Positions 54,808-64,000 of a stretch of 64,000 bases of DNA are shown piece by piece. The notes below the pieces were generated by a model that was not told where the DNA came from, searched no databases, and saw nothing but the letters and a program-made list of their open reading frames with translations. This DNA is from Ligustrum vulgare (taxonomy: Eukaryota > Streptophyta > Magnoliopsida > Lamiales > Oleaceae), in contig OY743172.1 of the NCBI GenBank assembly GCA_963555705.1, positions 67,042,602-67,106,601 of the forward strand. Direction: 5' to 3'. Made by a program: the position numbers and the translations under genes. Each line of letters begins with the position of its first letter. Positions within the stretch are counted from its first letter, which is position 1.

Positions 54808-57460
54808 TGTAACGCCCCGGATTCCGTGAAACCCGGAATGCCACTTCCTCGTCTCAAATTAATTTTGAAAAATAATAATTTAGCGGAAATTAAATTTAAT
54901 AACTAAAATCTCAATTCACATGACTTCATAAACTTGGCTCAAACGGCCAAAATGTTTGAATATGAATTTAACTTGGATATAATAAAATAAATTTGTAATT
55001 TCGACAATTCGAGTATGGAAAATAACTTGAACATAATAAAATAATAAGTTTATAATTTCAAATAAAACGTTCTAAAGTCTCATTAATAGCCACCATCGTA
55101 CGCCTCGCCGCCAACTCCGTCATCTGCAAAATTTGTTTTTGGAAAACGTGTGTATTTCAAAGAAATACTCAGTAGACTCGCGCATAATAATCATTTAACA
55201 TTATAAATCAAAACACATAATCATGATATTCAAGTCTCAGGTGTCTAACGATCACCAGTATTCTCATGAACAAGTAATTAACATACAAGTTCAAGTCTCA
55301 TGCATTTAAGCAAGTAAATCCTCGTAACATAGTCTCATGCTCATAAAGCAAGTAATTCTCATGAACACAATCATACATGCTAAACTTATAATCCAAATAA
55401 TTATTGATGCGCACTTTTGAAAAATATAAACTTGTAGATAAGAGTCTACCTTAATTTCTCGAGTATTGAGCAAACGGAAATAAACACTTTCTAATGTTCT
55501 CGCGCCTCGTCTAGTCCTATCAAAATAAATTAAAATTAGACTTTTGAACAATCAAGTCTTAAAAGGTGCAATTTGTGTAAAATTAGGATTTAAGAATTTA
55601 TCTGGGACTAAATAGTGAAAATGGAAAAACTAGGGACTGATTCACGTAATTAACGAATATTGGAATTGATTTTGAAATTTTCAAAACTGAAGGGCTGAGA
55701 TAAAACATTTTTAAAAACGCGAGGGATTTAAATAAGTGATTTTAAAACTTGGGGGCTAGAAGGATCATTTTTCAAATTGGGGGCTTAAAGATCAAATTTT
55801 GAAAATTACAATATATAACAAAATTCCCCTCCTCCGAACTCCAAATCGCCGGCAGCGTAGCCAGCGATATCGCCGCCGCTGTGTGGCGGCGACCGGGTTT
55901 GTTGGTGGTTGGTCAAAAGGAGTTAATTTGGGGCGATTTTGGTGCGAGAAATGAGGTAGTCAGTGGCTTGGGTTCGAAAGTTGGGACACGCGATTTCCGG
56001 CGAAGGTGGGGTCGAGTACGCCGGTGGTCGAGGTAAGTGTTTGGGTTTGTTTATTCTTGGGTTTGGGTTTTATTTTGGGGTGGATTTGGGCAGTGGTGGT
56101 GCTTGCGGTTTGGTGCTTGCGGGTTGTGTGGTGACGATGGTGAAAGGGTATTTGATTTTGATGATTGGGTGTGTCTTTGGAGTTAGTTGCGTGCGGTGGT
56201 GGTGGCGGTTGTCTATGGCAGTGGACTTGGGTTCAATGGGGCTTGGGTGCAGGGGCAGTTTGGATGGTTTCTTTGATTGGTGTTGGTTGCAACATCGAAT
56301 GGATTGTGTGGTGGTGAATGGTGATTTGATTGGGTTGGTTTGGCAGTGATGAAACAGTGGTGGCGTGCTGTAGGTGGTGATGGTTGGTAGAGGGCAGTGT
56401 TGGTGGTTGGACTGATCGTGATGTTTCGGCTTGCAGTTGGTGGTTGTGGCTGGATACGAGGGGGTTCTTGGTCGAGTTTGATGGTGGCTGTTTTGGTTTG
56501 GATGCAGGGGACGAATATGGTGGTGGTGATGATGATGAATTGTGGTGGTGTTATTGCCTTTGGTTGATTGAGGTTCGATTGAGGCAGCTGATTATGGACG
56601 GGTTGGGAGGTTCGATGGTGTTTTGCAGTTGGACAATGGTCATGGCGTTTTGGAAGGGGCTGCTTTGGTGATGTTCAGATCATGACAGTAGCAGGTTACG
56701 TGTGTGCTGTGTGAGAAGGGTGGGGAGGGGATGCATACCAAGAAGGCTGCAGAATTGCTGTAATTGCTTTCTTGAATGTGAGTTGTGATGGGGGATGAAA
56801 TGGTGTATATAATCTTGGTTGTGTATTTAAATTTGACAGCTTTTGATTTGGGGCAAGTTTAAGGGATTTGCAGAGGATTAAATTTGAGTGATGACTGAAT
56901 TTTGGGCTTAAGAATCAGCCAAATTGAGGAAACGTGTGAATAAGGAATGGAAGGAAATGGTATTGATTGAGGGGATGAAGTTATGGGATTTTGGGGGGTG
57001 TTTACCAGGAAATTCTGCAGGGAAAAATGCTGTGAATGATTTGTGTACACAATTTGGTAAGTTTTGGCAGCTATGACTTGGGGAGAATTGAAGGGATTTT
57101 GGGAAGAAAGAAAATAACGTGGAGTTATCCATTGATAGACAAGATGGAGAATTGGGAGAGAAATTGTTGGGGAAAAAAATGTGTTGAATTGGTTGGATTA
57201 AAATAGTTTGGATCTAAAATAAATCTTAAAATTTGGATTTAAAAATAATTTAAAGCTGAGGCTTAAGATTAAAAAAAAAAAAATGTAGACATTTGGATAT
57301 TCTTAATAGAATTTGGAATTTGATTATGATTAAAAATAAATAAATTAAATTTTTCACTTAAATGTGTTTAAGATAAATTAGTCAAAGTCGTAGCGACACA
57401 TCTTTTAAAAAAATAAAAATATTTATTCAAAGTTAGTCACGAAAATTCTTGGTCGCTACA
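54808..57460 (-). repeat. Solo LTR E, related to element D
   Basis: Starts TGTAACGCCCCGG and ends GTCGCTACA, flanked by TGGGG (54803-54807) and TAGGG (57461-57465), a 5-bp target duplication with one change. At 2653 bp it shares the start, the CACCATCGTACGC phrase near 55090, the AAGTAATTCTCATG repeats, the GC-rich block with a GAGGTAAGT word (56033) and the ACTTAAAAT-rich tail with element D. No interior follows, so it is a solo LTR left by recombination. Confidence 0.82.
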
Positions 57461-57465
57461 TAGGG

Positions 57466-58432
57466 TATTTAAAATATATTTTTCTTTTATGTCATATTGT
57501 ATTTTTGAACTAACTTTTTAACTAATTTTGCCAAACACTTTTATTTCTATCAACTAACTTATCAGCTATCCGTTATTAGCTATCAGCTAGCTTATTAGCT
57601 TGGTCCGCCAAATATAGCCTTTACATTTGTGCAACAAATGGAGCCAATTATTTGCAGGCAACTGCAACAATTTAGTTTACCATGATGCTAAAATGATGGT
57701 CGCTACTCAATTTTCTAACAAAAATTTCTTCGCTGTTCCTAATTTCACTCCTTCTACTTAATTTTGCTTCAACTCCTTGTAGGCTACGTCCTTAAAAAAA
57801 TCTTCTTCTAAAATCTCTATCTAACTATGCAAATTATTATTAGAAAATTATTCAAAAATATTTACAAGTAATTTCTGAGTTTTAGAAAAATCTTTTGACT
57901 TTTCAAAAGACAAGCCAAGTGGGCCTTATATATATGTTAAAGTACTTACTTTAAATCTAACTAGTATTTCTCCACAAAGTTACTATTCAAAAATATTGAT
58001 TTAATATAGATTTGATAATTAATTGTAAAATTTTAATGCTTATACATAATTTTTCCCATATAAAAATGCATAAAAATTAATATTATATTAAAATAATTAT
58101 TAAAATTTTACAAACAATAAAGCTATTTCAAATTATAATAGTATCTTTGAATAATAAAAATCAATTTATATATTTAATAATAAATGATTATTAATTTTTC
58201 CACATTTTTTCACAAAAAATAAAAATAAATAGATGAAGCTGATTATAAAAAATGCATAAAAAATAATATTATATTAAAATAATTATTAAAATTTTACAAA
58301 CAACAAAACTATTTCAAATTATAATAGTATCTTTGAATAATAAAAGTCAATTTATATATTTAATAATAAATAATTATTAATTTTTCCACTTTTTTTCACA
58401 AAAAAAAATAAAAATAAATAGATGAAGTTGCT
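57466..58432. repeat. AT-rich region with a 186-bp tandem duplication
   Basis: ATGCATAAAAA begins at 58066 and 58252; the two units (58062-58247, 58248-58432) are nearly identical. Nothing else is recognisable. Confidence 0.8.
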
Positions 58433-60954
58433 ATATGCGAAATAATTGTTATTGTTTTTATCGAAATAACAGACATTTGCACATGGTTTGGAGTTGCAAC
58501 GTTTTTAAAAAAATAACTGATATTAAATGCTTATTAATTAATAACAATAAATGTAAGCAATTTTTTAAATATAATTCCTGGTGCAGTATCTCGAGTCTCA
58601 ATGGGCGGCGATTGATACAAACTCATGTGGAGTTTTGAGTCTCAGTCGGTGATGATAGACCAGAGGCACTGGAGGATGCATGTTATCCGCCATGTTGATA
58701 TTTGAGCTCATACAATACGAAGTAGTGGGATTAAGGCCCAAGTAGGAAATGTTGATAAACAGAAATAACGAGAAATGAGTGAAGTCTTGGAATGAGATAG
58801 TTTTGAGAAAATGAATCGAAACTAATTCGCATGATCATGCATGTTAGTTACTTGCCGAGCTTTAGCTCATGTAGTTTTGGGTAAGACAATGTATGAAATG
58901 GAGGTTGGTGCCAACTCTCAAATAATGGAAAAATTGGGTATTGGGTATCTAGCCGTGGTTCATGAATCTCTCACTAGAGGTCAACTACTTTTAAAAAGTT
59001 TTATTTCTTTGTCAAAATAATTATATAATTTAAATAGCTTTTCCCAGTTATCTTTCGCTCTCTGCTCATTGTTCCATGTTTTAAACAAATATTTTTATAT
59101 CAACTTCTAACTATAATATTTTTGTATTATAGTTAGTTTATATTATTTTCTTCTAAACTAAAGTACAAATAAAATTTCAGAGATAAATACTTATTTTTAA
59201 TAATGTCATATTATGCTTTGAAAATTAATGTTTAAATTATTTTTAGAGCGGGTTGACATAGTACTATTTTATGCGTTTGAAAAATTAAAATATGGCGAAA
59301 AAATAAATAAAATATAGAAAATGTAAATTAATTTGGGGTGCCACATCGCATGGTATCAGAGGTTGGTTTTAATGATTCTGAAGACTACTCATGGTACATA
59401 TGTCCCACGGTCATTTGGAGTTACACCAACCAAGTAAGTTATTACTTGTTTTATGTCAATTAATTGTCAGAAATGTGAAATTCCAAGTGGATAGTTACCT
59501 TGAAATAATTTGCCTACATGACTATTTATTTAATATCCTGAGTTAGAACTTGAAATGATAGTTCAACTTAGGAGATCTAGAGTAGGAATGGCAATGGGTC
59601 GGGTTCGGGGCCGACCCGCCCCGAACCAGAAATGGTCAAACCCCGCCTCGACCCGACCCGCACAGCGACTATTGGGTTGGGGCGGGGCGACATCCCGCCC
59701 CGCCAAATGACCCAAAATTAAAATTAATTTTTTTTTTTTTTTTTTTGGGTAATAAAATTTTAGGTGAAAAACTTAGGAGTCGAACTAGTTAGAGTTTTTA
59801 AGTTTGAACTTTAAACATAATATGTATATTTGAAGGGAAAAAAATCAATAAACAACATAATGATATAGTGATTATGTATTCTCATACCCTTAAATCCCAC
59901 TAAGGTTCAATTTTTCTAGACCTCATTAAATTTATTTTTAGTTTCTCATTAAAAAAAAAAAAAAAAATTCTTGAGTCACGGGTCAAGGCGGGGCGGGTCC
60001 GCCCCAAACCCGCCCCGAAATGTTGTTCTGGGCGGAAAACCCGCCCCGAGGACCCGACGGGGCGGGTCGTTTCGGGTCCTCCGGGTCTTGGGTCGTTCGG
60101 GTTTTTTTGTCATCCTTAATTTAGAGCTTACAAGTTAAAATATGGTATGGATATTTATAAAGATGACGAGATAAGTGTGGTATCTTGGATCGAAGTTCAT
60201 TGGTAGAACAGGCTCAATAGCTAAAGAATGTACTTCACTGATAAAATAATTGGAATGGAGTTGATTTGGTGAAATGTATTAAGAGTGATGATGTCTAGGA
60301 CATTCCATCATCAAATATATTGATTTCTTCTAATGCGATCAGTAATAAGAGATCAAATTTATAACTTATTAACGATAAGTAAATCGTTGAAAGGGATTCG
60401 TTTTATTGAAAAAATTAGATTGAGTTCAGAATTTCTGTGAATGTACATTTTGGTTAGGTCACTCAAGAACTTGATCTCGATACTTGAAGAACAGGAAATT
60501 ATTGGCTTGAGAATAAGGGATATAGGTATCGAGACGTATGTAATTTCATCTTCATCATTGAAAGACTTCAGAAATTCTTTATGATTACCCTCATATTAAG
60601 GAAACCTATATATCTCTTGAAGTGTGAATCTTGATAATACCTTGCAGCCAATCTTATGATGCATAGTGTGGGATGTGCATCCGTTGAGTTATTCTCGAGG
60701 TAACTAAGAATGATAATGGCTAGTAAAAGCAACGTATTTCTAACCTCAGACTTCTTCTTCCCACTACATGTTCCCATTTTTGTTGTGCTGATGATCGTGT
60801 TGTTCTTTGATATTCACCTACACCTTTCGAAATATATCATGGATCGTACTTATGTAATATTATTGGATCATTTTTATTGATCCTCTTCAAAGATACCAAA
60901 AAATTCAACTCTTTCCCTTATTAAAATAATTTCTATTTGTTCGTTAAAATCGTT
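58433..60954 (+). mobile_element. K: gypsy LTR end and leader fragment
   Basis: The LTR-like part contains GCCGAGCTTTAGCTCATG (58856-58873), a phrase common in Tekay-type LTRs, and ends CATCGCA at 59350, followed at once by the PBS TGGTATCAGAGG (59351-59362). The leader continues past the hAT-type MITE with AGTGTGGTATCTTGGATCGAAG. The 5' end of the LTR is not defined and no gag or pol is seen. Confidence 0.5.
59583..60118. mobile_element. hAT-type MITE
   Basis: Imperfect terminal repeats TAGGAATGGCAA and TAAGGATGACAA (read inward from each end). The 8-bp target duplication is ATCTAGAG (59575-59582) and ATTTAGAG (60119-60126), one difference. Both ends carry dense GACCCG/CCCGCCCCG words in opposite orientation, and the middle is bounded by long T and A runs. 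536 bp, no transposase. Confidence 0.85.
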
Positions 60955-62640
60955 TACCGCAAGTGCACTTTTCTCTTTCAAGTAGTAAAGTGGACTAGAG
61001 AAGTTCGGGTTATCGTACCCATGAGGATTGATTGATTTGTAACTAAAGTTATTGATTTCATTTTAAAAGAAAAGTCAAGTAACATAAAAATATGATTTGG
61101 TGGTGAATTACTAACTAAGTGACACAAATAAGAAACATGGCAATATGTAAACTAGTTAACTAAAGCAAATAGTTAACAACATGAAACTTAGAATAAAACT
61201 AATTAATCTAAATACTTTGATGAAAATATAAACTTGATAATTGAAACAAGTTATATAACATAAAAAAAAAGTGAATTTAGTTTTCATAACTATACTAATT
61301 TCTTCTTTTCAAAAATCAATTAGTGGTAGTTAATTAATCAACCAAATTACATAGGAAATTTTAAAATCACATAACTTGTGTAGTAAATTCCAATGACAAC
61401 TTAAAATAGTAACAAACATTTAAAAGTTACAAAAACCTAAAACAGCATTCATAATCATAAACATGTAAACATAAATACCCAAAATCTAGAAACTACTTAA
61501 AATGCTTAAATAAAAATAAACTAGTCAAAAATTCCAACACAATAACATTAATCCATAATAAACTAACAACAACATTTAACAAACAATATAAATATATGAA
61601 TAATACTAAAAATAAAGATTAAAAACAAGAGAATAAAGGAAACTATCCCTTTTTGTAAAGTTCTTGAAGTGAAAATTCAAGATTTCTTCACTTCAACACA
61701 AGTTCTTCCATCAACTATTAATGTCATCAACAACCCAAGCACAAAACATTAAATGCACAAGAAATTAATGACATTCTTGATGAAAATGTGAGAAAATAAC
61801 AATACCCAAAAGTTTAAACAACAACAAAATACTTAAACATAAGAAAACATTACTAAATCATAAAAACATTACTTGAAAAATTGCATTAAAGATGTAAATG
61901 TTAGGACAAATACAAGAAAAATGGAAGAAGGAGGCAAGACTTACATGGGTCAACCTAAAAATCTGATTTTACCTATTTATAATACCCTAAAAATCATCCA
62001 AAAACCCTAAAAAATGCTAAGATCCACGTAAAACAGCCAAATGGGTCGAACCGGGTCGGCTGTGTTGACCCAGTCCGGCCCGAAAATTTTTCTTTTTTTT
62101 TTCTTTTTAATTTTAAAGGCGCGCGATCGTGTGCAGTAAACAGCGCGCGATCGCGCGCTTGATTTTTCAGCACCAAGGTTAGTCTCGGGTCCGTTTTGAG
62201 GTCCAAGTCACGTTCGCGACTTGGTTCGAGCCACGCGATCGCGTGGCTCAGCTGGAGGGTGTATTTGCAGCTAAGTCCCTTCCGTAATTGCCATTAAGTC
62301 ATCCATCTTTTAATCTTGAGCAATTTAGTTCCCAACTTTTCAGATTTCTTTCAAATATGTCCTTCTAAAATTGCACTTTAGGCCCTTCAACTTTTGAAAT
62401 CTTGCAATTTGGTCCCTCGGTTAATTGCGCGGCTTGTCCAAAACTTCCCGGAAGTGACAAAATGGTCCCCAAACTTCCAATTTCAGCGTAATTTGCACTT
62501 CTTTTGTGATTTTTGGCCTCAAACTTGAATATTAACCTATTTAAATACAAAATATGCATAAATTAGTAGATATTTGCTCAAGATGTTCCAAAATATGCTA
62601 TTTTAAAGGTATAAAAAATGTATAAAAATGCACTTAACAC
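60955..62640. mobile_element. I2: second copy of the I1 family
   Basis: Starts CGTTTACCGCAAGTGCAC, with AAGTAGTAAAGTGGACT and ATCGTACCCATGAGGATTGATT matching in order CCGCAAGTGCAC, AAGTAATAAAGTGGATT and ATCGATCCCACGGAGATTG of I1. The right end has AAAATGCACTTAACACTATT, corresponding to AAATACACTTATCA of I1. No coding region. Two long CGATCG-centred palindromes lie at 62142-62249. Boundaries are approximate. Confidence 0.55.
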
Positions 62641-64000
62641 TATTCAGCCGACATCCTTATCAAACTTTGTGTTTCCCCACTTCGTTAGCATAACGCATTT
62701 CGCATGTTTTGGTGGAATTAATTCATCTTCTTCTGTAGCCACCATCTTATCTAAAAATACTCTTACCGTTTCTCCTTAACATAGGGAGAATTCAGAATTT
62801 GTCTTCTTGTGAAAATTGTAATAATCTGATCTACTTTGCTTGCAATCTTTAACTACATTAAATTGAAATCTATTCTAATGAGCTCAAATATTATGTTGTA
62901 ATTATCTATTACTATAGTCTTGAAATTATTTCTAATACAATAGTATTTTTGAAACCCATTTTTTCGTTTATTTATTAAGTCCAAAGATCTCATCCTCGAT
63001 TTACCTTATTGACACTCTGTTTTTTTAGATGTCATAAATTTTGAATATTGACTCCTATCTAAACGTTATTTTGACTCGACATCTATCTGTTTTCATGAAA
63101 TTTGTTCATTAATAAATATTTAACAGAGATAAGACATTGTATTGTAATCCATTTGTTTCGTATCTCTATTCGTCTCAATTATGTCTCTTGATCATTTGAC
63201 TGTTGCCATCTCAATTGTATCTCTTGGTGGTCCAATCATTGTCAATTTTATAAATTCTAATTTTATTGCTTGTCGGTATTCCCCTTCATGTTCAATACAC
63301 CGATTAAATTTGAGATCCATATCTCATCTTTCATAAGTGGAAATTATTCTATTACTACATTGTCTTGCAACATAATCAATTAGTATATTTATGATCTAAC
63401 TCGATCTTGTCCTTACGTTTAGTCATTGTGTTGTTCGAGATGACATAACAAACCTCAATTTATTGGACTCTAATCATATTTATTGACCTTTTGTAAAAGT
63501 TAAATGATTTGAAAATTGAGTCTTATTTTATAAATATATTTCCTCTCACTTGCATGTGAAGGAAAACCAAAATGATTGAGGTCACTTTCTTAGTGGACCT
63601 AGCTTCAGTATTTGCAAAGTGGGAATTACACCCACCCCTACTTTATAAGTATCAAATTCATAAATAAGATCAAACTTAAATTACTTCAAAATTCAGGTTT
63701 TAATTAAGATTTTAATTAATTAAAACAATTATATAATAATATTTTAGAATTAAATTAATTACACAATCCTATATTTATTTACACCACTTCAAACCCTAAC
63801 CTAATTATTTCTCCCTCTACATATAACACTCTCTCTGTCATCTCTTCCACCAACCCTTCCCCGCTGCACACATCCATCCCCGCTAGAGTTAACTGCTGCT
63901 GAATCGCTCACCGATCATCGTACGCAAGCAGCGGCGCTACTGCATCGCCTGTCGTTTCTTCCACGCGATGTAGCGGCGCCGCTATTCTGTTCACCATGCG
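62641..64000. other. Right end of the window, no gene seen
   Basis: AT-rich with many short broken frames. The last 160 bp (from about 63840) turn GC-rich (ATCGCTCACCGATC, GCGGCGCTAC) and could be the start of a gene or of an LTR-borne exon-like block as in D and E; the window ends too soon to tell. Confidence 0.35.

Noticed and set aside
55963..56671. Two plus-strand open frames of 128 and 95 codons rich in Gly, Val and Trp
   Set aside because: They arise from a T/G-rich stretch inside solo LTR E. Composition, not conserved protein sequence, explains them.
54595..57622. A transposon of about 0.37 kb split by solo LTR E
   Set aside because: The two flanks look like matching ends, but terminal repeats and target duplication are too weak to call; left as a note only.

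Overview
The window is nuclear DNA of a flowering plant, most likely a eudicot. It is AT-rich and built almost entirely of nested LTR retrotransposons and small DNA transposons, with one recognisable host gene: an intact three-exon thioredoxin h on the minus strand (34356-35249). No rRNA, functional tRNA, CRISPR or bacterial-type feature is present. The lineage calls rest on domain motifs, primer-binding sites (PBS), polypurine tracts (PPT), LTR termini and target-site duplications (TSD) read from the sequence; no database search was possible.

Layout. (1) 886-18898: element A, a Tat-lineage Ty3/gypsy element on the minus strand (TSD CTCTC), with a plus-strand antisense gene (aORF) between pol and the 3' LTR. 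Its aORF is split by element B (4042-10993, plus strand, TSD CCCAT), a chromovirus-like Ty3/gypsy element whose pol reads into its 3' LTR. (2) About 19844-20040: an old LTR and PBS on the minus strand. (3) 20479-30766: element H, Ty1/copia-type, plus strand (TSD CACGC), pol decayed; its 3' LTR carries a 1.59-kb insertion (I1) and a 180-bp duplication. (4) 30786-31490: LTR G, minus strand. (5) 33003-33670: CACTA-type MITE. (6) 34356-35249: thioredoxin h. (7) 35525-37185: element J, a deleted relative of B. (8) 37193-40350: element D, a long-LTR element with only about 400 bp of interior. (9) 40351-53923: element F, degenerate, holding element C (40562-52659, TSD GGATG), a young, nearly intact Tat-lineage element on the minus strand with an intact intron-containing aORF on the plus strand. 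(10) 54808-57460: solo LTR E, related to D. (11) 58433-60940: gypsy LTR and leader K, with a hAT-type MITE (59583-60118). (12) About 60955-62640: I2, related to I1. (13) The last 1.3 kb shows no gene.

How the parts work together. In A and C the minus-strand genomic RNA encodes gag, protease, reverse transcriptase, two RNase H domains and integrase. A separate plus-strand unit with its own TATA box and two spliceosomal introns encodes a protein with a gypsy-type transposase-like (PF04195-like) domain and a coiled coil. Because the introns are antisense to the genomic RNA they survive retrotransposition. The two transcription units converge on a spacer that holds tandem repeat arrays. From LTR divergence read by eye, C is youngest (about 4 substitutions in 660 bp), then B (about 1.3%), then A and H (about 2%), which fits the nesting order.
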